A stretch of DNA of 64,000 bases, from assembly GCF_001514195.1 (NCBI RefSeq), contig NZ_KQ948735.1:857413-921412 (forward strand), given 5' to 3'. Origin of the DNA: Streptomyces griseorubiginosus (GTDB taxonomy: Bacteria; Actinomycetota; Actinomycetes; Streptomycetales; Streptomycetaceae). The position numbers and the translations under genes were made by a program. Positions within the stretch are counted from its first letter, which is position 1; the number at the start of each line of letters is the position of its first letter. Shown here piece by piece: positions 10,751 through 18,595 of this stretch. A model generated the notes under the pieces. The model was not told the DNA's origin, did no database searches, and was given only the letters and a program-made list of their open reading frames with translations.

Positions 10751-12006
10751 GGAATCTCCATGGTGACCATGGTGGGACCGCCCGCGGGCGAGCTGACGGC
10801 CAGGACGCCGTCGAATGTACCGAGCCGCCGCTCGATCCCGGAGAGTCCCGAACCGGCCGCGATCACCGCACCGCCGCGGCCGTTGTCGGTGACGACGATC
10901 CGCAGCATCTCCTGGGCGTGATGCAGGTCGATCCAGATCCGGTCGGCGCCCGCGTGCTTGACCGCGTTGGTGAGGACCTCGCTGACCGCGAAGTAGGCGG
11001 CCGACTCCACCGGCGCGTCCGCCCGGCCCCCGAGGTCGACGGCCACCTCGGTCGGCACCGGCAGCCTCAGCGCCAACGCCCGTACCGCGTCGCCCAGTCC
11101 GCGCTCGGCCAGCACCGGCGGGTGGATCCCGCGCACCAGGTCGCGCAGCTCGGCGAGCGCGTCCACCGAGGACTGGCGGGCCTGGGCGAGCAGCTTCTTC
11201 GCCTGGGCCGGGTCCTTGTCGAGGAGCGCCTCGATGGTGCCGAGATCCATGCCCATGGCGACCAGCCGGGCCTGCGCCCCGTCGTGCAGGTCCCGCTCGA
11301 TGCGCCGCAGTTCGGCCGCCGAGGTGTCCACCGCGTCCCGCCGGGTGTCGGTCAACACCCGCACCCGCTCGGCCAGTTCGGTCCGGCTCGGGGCCAGGAA
11401 GGTCCGGGTGAGGGTGAAGTGCGCCTGGAGCAGGCGGGGGGCGTAGAGGTAGGCGAGGGCGAGCAGGGGGAGGGCCAGGGCACCCGCGGCGAGCCCGGAC
11501 GCCTGGTCGGTGACGTGGACGAAGCCGTACCAGTAGCCGTCCACCTTTGACAGCGGCTGCCACAGCCCGGCCGCGACCGCGAGTCCCTCCAGCGGATAGA
11601 GGACCAGCACCGCGGGCAGCAGCGCCGTCACGTACCCGGCCGTCATGTCGACCTGGAGCCAGCGCAGATCCCGCCAGGTCGCCGGGTCCCGCAGCAGGGC
11701 GTAGGTCCGCGCCCAGGTGTTGGCGCCCTCCGGCAGCGGCCGGTACGCCGACGGGATCGGCACCCCGCCCCACTCGGCCGCGAGCACCCGCCGCCAGTCG
11801 GCGAAGGCCCGCACGCCCTTCACCGCCCACGGGGTGGTGTACGCCCCGATCCCGATCGGCACGAGGGAAATGGAGATCAGGGTCAGCACGGACAGGAGCA
11901 GCGCCCCCGGCAGTGTCACCAGCGTCAGCGCGAGCCCCCGTACGGCCGCGAGGCCCATGGCCCGCGCCCTCGTGCCCCAGCTGCCGTTCACCGTCTGCAT
12001 GGTCAT
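10735..12006 (-). CDS. Sensor histidine kinase (HisKA_3 type), partner of the LuxR regulator
   Basis: 423 aa. The N-terminal half has a putative sensor region with four hydrophobic segments (near residues 20-55, 120-150 and 160-190), which suggests an integral membrane sensor. Dimerisation and phosphoacceptor motif RRIERDLHDGAQARLV carries the His to be phosphorylated. The ATPase domain shows VLTNAVKHAGA (N box) and DNGRGG (G box). Two ATGs lie close together (12006 and 12000); neither has a strong ribosome binding site. The gene overlaps its cognate regulator by 16 bases. Confidence 0.9.
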   Translation of the reverse strand: MTMQTVNGSWGTRARAMGLAAVRGLALTLVTLPGALLLSVLTLISISLVPIGIGAYTTPWAVKGVRAFADWRRVLAAEWGGVPIPSAYRPLPEGANTWARTYALLRDPATWRDLRWLQVDMTAGYVTALLPAVLVLYPLEGLAVAAGLWQPLSKVDGYWYGFVHVTDQASGLAAGALALPLLALAYLYAPRLLQAHFTLTRTFLAPSRTELAERVRVLTDTRRDAVDTSAAELRRIERDLHDGAQARLVAMGMDLGTIEALLDKDPAQAKKLLAQARQSSVDALAELRDLVRGIHPPVLAERGLGDAVRALALRLPVPTEVAVDLGGRADAPVESAAYFAVSEVLTNAVKHAGADRIWIDLHHAQEMLRIVVTDNGRGGAVIAAGSGLSGIERRLGTFDGVLAVSSPAGGPTMVTMEIPCALS

Positions 12007-12136
12007 GACGTCAGTCTGGTCGAGGCGGGGACGGGGGTCACTGGGTCTGGCCGCCCTGCCCGGGGGTGGTGCCAGGTACACCCCGCAGACGGGTCGCACG
12101 GCTTTTACACCGTGAGACGCGCCACAGCACCACCAG

Positions 12137-12174
12137 GTAACACGGGGTTCACATTCGAGCAATGGACGGGAAAT
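12137..12174 (+). promoter_or_regulatory. Probable GlnR-binding region of glnII
   Basis: Four 5-base boxes with exact 6-base spacing: GTAAC (12137), TTCAC (12148), GCAAT (12159), GAAAT (12170). This follows the GlnR a-b-a-b layout (gTnAC-n6-GaAAC), though boxes 2-4 deviate. It lies 100-140 bases before the glnII start. GlnR is the global nitrogen regulator of streptomycetes; its control of glnII is established knowledge, the boxes here are my reading. Confidence 0.6.
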
Positions 12175-12276
12175 CGCCTGTTGACAGGCTCGCGCACATC
12201 AAGAGGCGGCGTTTCAGTGCCGCAGCGCCGCAGCACCCGCAAGTGCGCCCAGACACACCCCCGAAGGATGTGGCCC

Positions 12277-13305
12277 GTGAGCTTCAAGGCTGAGTACATC
12301 TGGATCGACGGCACCGAGCCGACGGCCAAGCTCCGCTCCAAGACGAAGATCCTCGGTGACGACGCCAAGGGCGCCGAGCTGCCGATCTGGGGCTTCGACG
12401 GGTCCTCCACGAACCAGGCCGAGGGGCACTCCTCGGACCGTGTGCTCAAGCCGGTCTTCTCCTGCCCCGACCCGATCCGCGGCGGCGACGACATCCTCGT
12501 GCTGTGCGAGGTCCTCAACATCGACTTCACGCCGCACGAGTCCAACACCCGTGCCGCGCTCACCGAGGTCGCCGAGAAGTTCGCCGCGCAGGAGCCGATC
12601 TTCGGCATCGAGCAGGAGTACACGTTCTTCAAGGACGGCTACCCCCTCGGCTTCCCCAAGGGCGGCTTCCCGGCCCCGCAGGGCGGCTACTACTGCGGTG
12701 TCGGCGCGGACGAGATCTTCGGCCGTGACGTCGTCGAGGCGCACCTCGACAACTGCCTCAAGGCGGGCCTCGCGATCTCCGGCATCAACGCCGAGGTCAT
12801 GCCCGGCCAGTGGGAGTTCCAGGTCGGCCCGGTCTCCCCGCTGGAGGTCTCCGACCACCTGTGGGTGGCCCGCTGGCTGCTCTACCGCACCGCCGAGGAC
12901 TTCGGCATCTCCGCGACCCTGGACCCGAAGCCGGTCAAGGGCGACTGGAACGGCGCGGGCGCGCACACCAACTTCTCCACCAAGGCGATGCGCGAGGGCT
13001 ACGACGCGATCATCACCGCCGCCGAGTCGCTGGGCGAGGGCTCCAAGCCCCTGGACCACGTCAAGAACTACGGCGCCGGCATCGACGACCGCCTGACCGG
13101 CCTGCACGAGACCGCCCCGTGGAACGAGTACTCCTACGGCGTCTCCAACCGCGGCGCCTCGGTCCGTATCCCGTGGCAGGTCGAGAAGGACGGCAAGGGC
13201 TACATCGAGGACCGCCGCCCGAACGCCAACGTCGACCCGTACGTCGTCACCCGCCTGCTCGTCGACACGTGCTGCTCCGCGCTGGAGAAGGCCGGCCAGG
13301 TCTGA
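12277..13305 (+). CDS. glnII: Glutamine synthetase, type II
   Basis: ATP-dependent ligation of ammonia to glutamate, cytoplasmic. 342 aa, the length of the eukaryotic-type GSII found in streptomycetes and shorter than the 469-aa GSI encoded at 29973-31382. Motifs: GFDGSSTNQA near residue 37, EQEYTFF (catalytic Glu), NGAGAHTNFST (ATP/Glu loop) and RRPNANVDPYVV near the C terminus. The GTG start has AAGGA about 8 bases upstream; the frame is open upstream but without coding character. It stands alone with GlnR-like boxes before it and a strong terminator after it. GSII lacks the adenylylation site of GSI, so control should be mainly transcriptional. Confidence 0.97.
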   Translation: MSFKAEYIWIDGTEPTAKLRSKTKILGDDAKGAELPIWGFDGSSTNQAEGHSSDRVLKPVFSCPDPIRGGDDILVLCEVLNIDFTPHESNTRAALTEVAEKFAAQEPIFGIEQEYTFFKDGYPLGFPKGGFPAPQGGYYCGVGADEIFGRDVVEAHLDNCLKAGLAISGINAEVMPGQWEFQVGPVSPLEVSDHLWVARWLLYRTAEDFGISATLDPKPVKGDWNGAGAHTNFSTKAMREGYDAIITAAESLGEGSKPLDHVKNYGAGIDDRLTGLHETAPWNEYSYGVSNRGASVRIPWQVEKDGKGYIEDRRPNANVDPYVVTRLLVDTCCSALEKAGQV

Positions 13306-13320
13306 TCCGCACCGCGCTTC

Positions 13321-13356
13321 CCGAGGGGCGTCCACCGACCGGTGGGCGCCCCTCGG
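13321..13356 (+). terminator. glnII terminator
   Basis: Inverted repeat of 17 bp with one G-T pair (13321-13337 against 13340-13356) and a 2-base loop, starting 15 bases after the glnII stop. Confidence 0.88.
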
Positions 13357-13360
13357 CGCG

Positions 13361-13383
13361 TTGTCAGTGGGGCGTGCCATGGT
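13361..13383 (+). promoter_or_regulatory. DNA-damage-type (RecA-NDp/PafBC) promoter, leaderless
   Basis: TTGTCAGTG at 13361-13369, exactly 8 bases, then CATGGT at 13378-13383. This fits TTGTCRGTG-N8-TAnnnT except for the first base of the -10. Seven bases after the -10 is the A of the ATG at 13390, so the transcript would be leaderless. Confidence 0.6.
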
Positions 13384-13389
13384 GGGGGC

Positions 13390-14313
13390 ATGGAGATCGA
13401 CGGGGGCTTGGCCGTCAAGGTCGAGACGGAGTACGGGGACCGGCTCACCGGAGTGAGCGAGCGGCGGCTGCGCCGGCTGGTGCGCCGACTGGGCACGAGC
13501 GGGGACCGCTGGCTGGCGGCGCAGCGCATCCCGGACGTGCCGAACGTGTTCGCGCAGGTGTGGCACGAGAAGGGCGGGGACTACCAGCTCGAGCACCGCG
13601 CGGGCGAGGACGGCCTGTTCGGCACCCGCCTCACCGACCCGGACCGGGTGGCCGCCCTGCTCACCGCCTGGGCCCGGCAGCAGGACGGCTGGGACGCGGG
13701 CCTCGTCTGGGAACCGGTGGACCTCGGCCCGGCCGAGGAGATCCCCGACCTGCCGCCGGACATCCGCGAGCAGGTCGAGGAGCGCGTACGGCTGCTGCTG
13801 CGCTGCGGTTACGACAGCCGGGCCCAGCTCACCGAGGACGCCGAGGAGTGGCTGGTCGACGGCGACGAGCGGCCCGTGTCCCGGGCGCAGGCCGGACACC
13901 TGGTGGACCGGCTCTGGCTGGAGCGGCTCGGCGAGATGGAGACCTGGCCGACCACGACCGACCCCGATCGGCTCACCCGCGCCTTCGACGCCCTCACCAC
14001 CCGCGGTGTCACCGCCCGCGAGAACTTCACCTGCTGCCGCACCTGCGGCACCGCGGAGATCGGCGCCGAGCGCGCCGAGGGCGACCGCGGGTTCGTCTAC
14101 TTCCACACCCAGTGCACCGAGAGCGCCGCCGAAGGCCGGGGACTGATGCTGCTCTACGGCGGTTTCGACGGCTCGGCCGAGACCACCAGGGCGGTCGGTC
14201 ACGACGTGGTGGCGGCGCTGGACGCGGCCGGACTGTCCGCAGTCTGGGACGGCGATCCGGACAAGGCGATCGAGATCCGACCCCTGGACTGGCGCAAACG
14301 CCTGGTGGGGTGA
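13390..14313 (+). CDS. Conserved hypothetical protein (probably DUF6891-type)
   Basis: 307 aa, soluble, acidic. The C-terminal half contains FTCCRTCGTAEIG, a CCxxC motif that could bind a metal, followed by FVYFHTQCTE and LLYGGFDG, which I recognise from the DUF6891 group; the family has no known activity. The ATG lies about 7 bases downstream of a DNA-damage-type promoter, so a leaderless transcript is likely and no ribosome binding site is needed. It follows glnII but is cut off from it by a strong terminator. Confidence 0.75.
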   Translation: MEIDGGLAVKVETEYGDRLTGVSERRLRRLVRRLGTSGDRWLAAQRIPDVPNVFAQVWHEKGGDYQLEHRAGEDGLFGTRLTDPDRVAALLTAWARQQDGWDAGLVWEPVDLGPAEEIPDLPPDIREQVEERVRLLLRCGYDSRAQLTEDAEEWLVDGDERPVSRAQAGHLVDRLWLERLGEMETWPTTTDPDRLTRAFDALTTRGVTARENFTCCRTCGTAEIGAERAEGDRGFVYFHTQCTESAAEGRGLMLLYGGFDGSAETTRAVGHDVVAALDAAGLSAVWDGDPDKAIEIRPLDWRKRLVG

Positions 14314-14401
14314 GGAGAGCCACATCAATTTCACGCCAAGGAAGCGTCCGAGCAGTGAGAGGAGGCTCCTGCAACGGGCCGGGGTCTGCTTCAATGAGTT
14401 C

Positions 14402-14524
14402 ATGGCCAGCTTCCAGAAGTACACCGCGACGGGTCGCCATGACCTCGAGCCCTTCTGGCCCTCCCGTCAGCACCATGACTTCGACCGGGTGTGTTGCCGC
14501 GCGATGAACGCGCCGGCCCTCTAA
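14402..14524 (+). CDS. Possible small leader ORF (40 codons) ahead of the winged-helix gene
   Basis: In the 293-base gap between two genes. A strong AGAGGAGG lies at 14358-14365. Two overlapping small frames follow: ATG 14402 to TAA 14524 (40 aa, with SRQHHDFDRVCCRAMNAPAL at its end) and ATG 14394 or ATG 14475 to TGA 14507 (the shorter one is MTSTGCVAAR). The first has a His-x-Asp...Arg-Val then Cys-Cys pattern reminiscent of cysteine-rich leader peptides of actinobacteria. Which frame, if any, is translated cannot be decided from sequence; the AGGAGG is too far from either ATG unless a CTG at 14369, in frame with the first, is used. Confidence 0.35.
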   Translation: MASFQKYTATGRHDLEPFWPSRQHHDFDRVCCRAMNAPAL

Positions 14525-14606
14525 CGCCGTACACCCCGGCCTTCGGCCAGCGCGCAGTCGACGTACGTCTCCTGTTGACCTCCTCGCGCGAAAGAGCTGA
14601 CCTCTC

Positions 14607-15182
14607 ATGGCGACCACTCGTTCTCTCTCCACCGCCACCCTGACCTCCGCCCAGAACGGCACCGCCCGGCACCGGCTGCGAGCCGTCGACCGGGACGAGG
14701 TCATCGACGTCGCGGACTTCCTGCCGCCGGGCGCCACCTGGCTCCCGGCCCCCCAGCACACCCTGCCCACGCTGCCCGGACAGCCGCCGATGATCGGCTA
14801 CCTGGTGCTCGTCCCGGCCGACCAGCAGCCGCCCTTCCTGCCGGTCGCGGTCCCGGACCGGCCCGAGCCCGTCGCCGACGAGACGGCCGCACCGCTCGTG
14901 CGCATCGACGCCGTGCAGCGCACCGCCGCGGTCAACGGTGTGGAACTCGACCTGACGTACCTGGAGTTCGAGCTCCTCGCCCACCTCGTCCAGCACCCGA
15001 ACCGGGTGCACACCCGCGACCAGCTGGTCACCACGGTCTGGGGCTACGGCCACGTCGGCGACGGCCGTACCGTCGACGTCCACATCGCCCGACTGCGCCG
15101 CAAGCTGGGCGCGGACTTCCGCGGCGCGATCCAGACGGTCCGTCGGGTCGGCTACAAGTACACCCCGCCGACCGCCGGCTGA
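14607..15182 (+). CDS. Orphan winged-helix (OmpR/PhoB C-terminal type) DNA-binding protein
   Basis: 191 aa. The C-terminal 95 residues are a Trans_reg_C winged helix: LTYLEFELLAHLV, TRDQLVTTVWGYG, RTVDVHIARLRRKLG and IQTVRRVGYKY all match the family. The N-terminal half has no receiver domain and no phosphoacceptor Asp; it is short and proline-rich (LPGQPPMIGYLVLVPADQQ). It must therefore act without classical phosphorylation, or through an unknown N-terminal signal. Small leader ORFs precede it, suggesting post-initiation control. The spacing of the ATG to GAAAGAG is poor for a ribosome binding site. Confidence 0.85.
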   Translation: MATTRSLSTATLTSAQNGTARHRLRAVDRDEVIDVADFLPPGATWLPAPQHTLPTLPGQPPMIGYLVLVPADQQPPFLPVAVPDRPEPVADETAAPLVRIDAVQRTAAVNGVELDLTYLEFELLAHLVQHPNRVHTRDQLVTTVWGYGHVGDGRTVDVHIARLRRKLGADFRGAIQTVRRVGYKYTPPTAG

Positions 15183-15242
15183 CCCTCTGCCGAGGGCAGA
15201 TTCCCGTTCCGTCCCGAGGGTTCGCGGGGCACAGTCACCGGT

Positions 15243-16244
15243 ATGAGACTTCTCCTGCTGGGTGGCACCGAGTTCGTCGGCCGGGCCGTCGCCGAGGCGG
15301 CCCTGGCCCAGGGCTGGGACGTGACCGTCTTCCACCGCGGTCGGCACGCGCCCGGTCCCGGGGTGCGGTCGCTGCAGGGTGACCGCACCGCGCCCGACGG
15401 CCTCACCGCCCTTGCCCGGGGCGGCCCCTGGGACCTGGTCGTCGACACCTGGTCGGCGGCGCCCCGCGCGGTCCGGGACACGGCACGGCTGCTGCGGGGC
15501 CGTGCCGACCGGTACGCGTACGTGTCGAGCTGCTCGGTGTACACCTGGCCCCAGCCGGCCGGATACACCGAGGACGCTCCCGTGGTCGAGGGTGCCTCGG
15601 CAGACGCGGACACGACCGACTACGCCCGCGACAAGCGGGGCGGCGAACTCGCCGTCCTGGAGAGCTTCGGCGCCGACCGCTCCCTTCTCGTACGGGCCGG
15701 CCTGATCCTCGGCCCTTACGAGAACATCGGTCGCCTGCCGTGGTGGCTGGGCCGCATCGCCCGCGGCGGCCCGGTCCTCGCCCCCGGACCACGGGACCTG
15801 CCTCTCCAGTACGTCGACGTGCGCGACCTGGCGCAGTGGACGCTCCGCGCCGCCGCCGAGGGGAGGTCCGGCCCGTACAACGCGATCAGCCCTCCGGCCC
15901 ACACGACGACGGGCGCGTTCCTGGAGGCCTGTGCGACGGCGACGGGCTCCGACGCCGAACTGCGCTGGACGGACCCGGACGTCGTCCTCGAAGCGGGCAT
16001 CGCCCCCTGGACCGACCTGCCCGTATGGGTCCCACCGGGCTCCGACCTGCACACCACCCTCCACGGCGCGGACACCTCCCGGGCCGCCGGGGCGGGCCTG
16101 CGCTGCCGCCCGATCGGCGAGACGGTCTCCGACACCTGGGACTGGCTGTGCGGCATCGGCGGGGTGGCACCACAGCGCCCGGACCGGCCGGTGGTGGGCC
16201 TGGACCCGGAGACGGAGGCGAAGGTGCTGGCGGGGCGTCCGTAG
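15243..16244 (+). CDS. NAD(P)-dependent epimerase/reductase (extended SDR fold)
   Basis: 333 aa. Rossmann N terminus with GGTEFVGRAVA (glycine motif at residues 8-14), then YVSSCSVY and a Tyr-x3-Lys pair in DYARDKRGGE, which is the catalytic YxxxK. The family often acts on nucleotide sugars, but no partner sugar genes are nearby and the substrate is unknown. Cytoplasmic. The first base of the stop is followed by a run of 40-bp tandem repeats before the converging MarR gene. Confidence 0.85.
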   Translation: MRLLLLGGTEFVGRAVAEAALAQGWDVTVFHRGRHAPGPGVRSLQGDRTAPDGLTALARGGPWDLVVDTWSAAPRAVRDTARLLRGRADRYAYVSSCSVYTWPQPAGYTEDAPVVEGASADADTTDYARDKRGGELAVLESFGADRSLLVRAGLILGPYENIGRLPWWLGRIARGGPVLAPGPRDLPLQYVDVRDLAQWTLRAAAEGRSGPYNAISPPAHTTTGAFLEACATATGSDAELRWTDPDVVLEAGIAPWTDLPVWVPPGSDLHTTLHGADTSRAAGAGLRCRPIGETVSDTWDWLCGIGGVAPQRPDRPVVGLDPETEAKVLAGRP

Positions 16245-16278
16245 GCGGGGGCGGGGGCGCTGGCTTGGTGGTGCAGCG

Positions 16279-16434
16279 CTCGGGGCCCTGTGGTGCACCT
16301 GGTTTCGCTGCTCCCGTGCTCGGGGCTCTGTGGTGCACCTGGTTTCGCTGCTCCCGCGCTTGGCGCCCTGCGATGCCCTTGGTTTCGCCGGTCCCGCGTT
16401 TGGGGCCCTGTTGTGCCGTGCCCCTAATCCCGCG
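16279..16434. repeat. 40-bp tandem repeat, about four copies
   Basis: Units start at 16279, 16319, 16359 and 16399, each exactly 40 bases (the last about 36). Copies 1 and 2 differ at two positions; copies 3 and 4 are more diverged. Core: CTCGGGGCCCTGTGGTGCAC, then CTGGTTTCGCTGCTCCCGTG. It fills the 202-base gap between two convergent genes. No gene is seen in it. Confidence 0.85.
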
Positions 16435-16446
16435 CGGCCGGTGAGC

Positions 16447-16899
16447 TCAGCCCTCCTCGGCCACCGCCGCGTCCCGCACCCCCTCCAGGAACCCCCGGAT
16501 CGCCGCCCGCTCCCGCTCGTCGTACCCCTGGAGCAGTTCCACCGTCCTGTCGATGAGCGGTCCGAAGAAGGCCTGGCCCAGCTCCACCGCCTTCTCGTCC
16601 ACCTCGACGACCACCTTGCGCCGGTCCGCACGCCCCCGCACCCGCCGCACATGACCGCCCCGCTCCAACCGGTCGATCAGCGAGGTCGTGCCCGCCGAGT
16701 TGAGCCCGAGCAGTGCGCCCAGCCGTCCCGCCGACATCTCCTCGTCCGCCCGGGAGGCGTCCATGAGGGCGATCAGGGCGCGGACATCCGTCGGGTGCAG
16801 GGCGTTGCGGCGGGCGAACCGGCTGCTGTGCAGGCCGAGTTCGACGGTCACCGCACGCAGCAGATGGACGATCTCCAGCTCGGGCCCCTGGGACGCCAT
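16447..16899 (-). CDS. MarR-family transcriptional regulator
   Basis: 150 aa. Winged helix-turn-helix: SAGRLGALLGLNSAGTTSLI is the recognition region and RVRGRADRRKVVV is the wing with the conserved D-x-R. It is transcribed away from the alpha/beta hydrolase gene, and a perfect 12-bp inverted repeat lies in the 66-base gap, so it most likely represses itself and the hydrolase. A small hydrophobic or aromatic ligand is typical for the family, but the inducer is unknown. Confidence 0.92.
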   Translation of the reverse strand: MASQGPELEIVHLLRAVTVELGLHSSRFARRNALHPTDVRALIALMDASRADEEMSAGRLGALLGLNSAGTTSLIDRLERGGHVRRVRGRADRRKVVVEVDEKAVELGQAFFGPLIDRTVELLQGYDERERAAIRGFLEGVRDAAVAEEG

Positions 16900-16912
16900 G
16901 GGCGGCCTCCGT

Positions 16913-16953
16913 TATTATCTCGCTCGTCGAGTGTCTTGCTCAGCGAGATAATA
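16913..16953. promoter_or_regulatory. Palindromic operator between marR and hydrolase
   Basis: Perfect inverted repeat TATTATCTCGCT (16913-16924) and AGCGAGATAATA (16942-16953), 17 bases apart, with the short dyad CTCGTCGAG between the arms. It covers most of the shared promoter region and is AT-rich compared with its surroundings, as expected for a MarR operator overlapping both promoters. Confidence 0.75.
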
Positions 16954-16965
16954 CGGGAGGGACCG

Positions 16966-17820
16966 ATGCGCGGATTCGACGCCGACGCGTTCGAGGCGGC
17001 CTACGACAAGGTGATGGCGCACTGGCCCGCCGACCGCGAGGTGCTCCGGGTGCCCACCCCCTTCGGCATGACCTACGTCAACGCGTGCGGCCCGGCCGAC
17101 GCGCCCCCGCTCGTTCTGCTGCCGGGCGGCGGGGGAGCGACCTCGGCCTCCTGGTACGCCCAGGCCGCACACCTCGCCCGCACCCGTCGTGTCCTCGCCG
17201 TGGATCTGATCGGTGCCCCGGGTCGCAGCACACCGGCCGCCGACCGTCACCCCCGTACGGTCGCCGACCTGGCCGCCTGGCTGGACGCCCTCCTCGACGA
17301 ACTCGGCGTCACCGAGGCCGACTTCGGTGGACATTCCCACGGCGGCTGGATCGCCCTGCACTACGCCCTGCGGACCCCCGACCGGATGCGCCGCCTGTTC
17401 CTCCTGGACCCGACCCAGTGCTTCGCCGGGTTCAAGGCGGCGTATCTCCTGCATGCCCTGCCGATGCTGCTGCGCCCGACCCCGTCCCGGGTCCGCGCCT
17501 TCCTGGAGTGGGAGAGCGGGGGAGCCGCACCGGATCCCGACTGGCTCCGGCTCCAGGAGGCGGCCGCCGGTTTCCCCGCGACCAGGCCGGTGACCGGCCC
17601 GCGCCCCGCACCGGACGCACTCCGTGCCCTGAAAACGTCGGTCCTGCTGCTCGTGGCCGCGAGCAGCAGGACCCATGACGCCGTTGGCGTGACAGACCGG
17701 GCGGCCGGACTGCTGCCGCGGGTGGAAGCCGTCTTGGTCCCCGGCGTCTCCCACCACGCGCTGCCGCAGTCCGCGCCTCCCGAACTGGCGTGCCGCCTCA
17801 CCGAGTTCCTAGGCGAATAA
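16966..17820 (+). CDS. Alpha/beta hydrolase, probably MarR-controlled
   Basis: 284 aa, cytoplasmic. Oxyanion segment LLPGGGGAT near residue 50, nucleophile elbow GGHSHGG (Ser about residue 126) in place of the more common GxSxG with hydrophobic x, a downstream Asp before the C terminus and a likely catalytic His in GVSHHALP. Substrate unknown. ATG with GGGAGG 6 bases upstream. It diverges from the MarR gene over a shared palindrome and its stop is 2 bases from the end of the converging next gene. Confidence 0.85.
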   Translation: MRGFDADAFEAAYDKVMAHWPADREVLRVPTPFGMTYVNACGPADAPPLVLLPGGGGATSASWYAQAAHLARTRRVLAVDLIGAPGRSTPAADRHPRTVADLAAWLDALLDELGVTEADFGGHSHGGWIALHYALRTPDRMRRLFLLDPTQCFAGFKAAYLLHALPMLLRPTPSRVRAFLEWESGGAAPDPDWLRLQEAAAGFPATRPVTGPRPAPDALRALKTSVLLLVAASSRTHDAVGVTDRAAGLLPRVEAVLVPGVSHHALPQSAPPELACRLTEFLGE

Positions 17821-17822
17821 CC

Positions 17823-18488
17823 TCACCCCACCTTCTCGATCACGGCCCGGCGGATGAGGAACTTGCCGGGCTCCCGTACCTGTTCGAAGGCCGCGTTGTT
17901 GAGCAGCGCGCAGCTGCCGGAGACCGAAGTGACCTGCACCGTCGTGGACTTGTTGTTGTCCAGGTTGGTGACCTTCAGCTTCGTGCCGGCCGGGAACTGG
18001 TTGCTGGACGCGGCGGGCGCGCCGCCCTCGCCGGACAGGGTGACGGTCGAGCCCTTGCACACCTGCTGTCCGGAGGCCGCGTTCCCCGCGGCGGGCGGAG
18101 CGGCGGGTGGGGCCTGGGGCGCGGCGGGCGCCGATGCGGATGCGGCCTGGGAGGGCTGTCCCGCGGCGGCCTGGGAGTCCTGAGCCGACTCCCCGGCCAC
18201 ACAGCCGGACGCTTCCTGCTGCACCTTGATCTGCGCGATCACCGCTTCCCGGTTGGCGATCCGGGCCGCCGACTGGGCGTCGGGGTTGGCGCGTTGCCCC
18301 TCGATGAACCGCTGGTTGTTGCCGAGCGCGGTGGCGAGGCCCTTGCAGACGGTCGATTCCGCGGCCGTCTGCGGGCTCGCGGCGTTCGAGGTGGAGGCCA
18401 TCACGAAGGCCCCACCACCCGCCGCCACCGCCGCGCTCACCAGCAGCGCGAGCTTCTTCTTCGTGCCGAGTGTTCTCCTGCGCGACAT
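17823..18488 (-). CDS. Secreted protein with Cys-bracketed helical domain and Pro/Ala linker
   Basis: 221 aa. A signal peptide (basic start, LALLVSAAVAAGGGAFV core, cleavage near SNA) exports it. Then comes a helical domain of about 55 residues opened by TVCKG and closed by ASGC, a Pro/Ala/Gln linker and a C-terminal globular part (QQVCKGSTVTLSG ... VSGSC ALLNN) with two more Cys. No family is recognised. The helical part resembles the N-terminal domain of the DUF1996 protein at 8327-9913. AGGAGG is 6 bases before the ATG. Confidence 0.82.
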   Translation of the reverse strand: MSRRRTLGTKKKLALLVSAAVAAGGGAFVMASTSNAASPQTAAESTVCKGLATALGNNQRFIEGQRANPDAQSAARIANREAVIAQIKVQQEASGCVAGESAQDSQAAAGQPSQAASASAPAAPQAPPAAPPAAGNAASGQQVCKGSTVTLSGEGGAPAASSNQFPAGTKLKVTNLDNNKSTTVQVTSVSGSCALLNNAAFEQVREPGKFLIRRAVIEKVG

Positions 18489-18595
18489 GCGCGCCTCCTG
18501 AGAGCTAGGGGAGCGTACGCCGCTATGTACGAGATACCGAACGAGGTTACTCAGTGGTCACGGGAATCGGCTGACGTAACCTGCGTCACACTCCG

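Noticed and set aside
10884..10905. TTGTCGGTG, a further DNA-damage -35 match
   Set aside because: Lies inside the histidine kinase coding region on the non-coding strand and has no -10 at the right distance.
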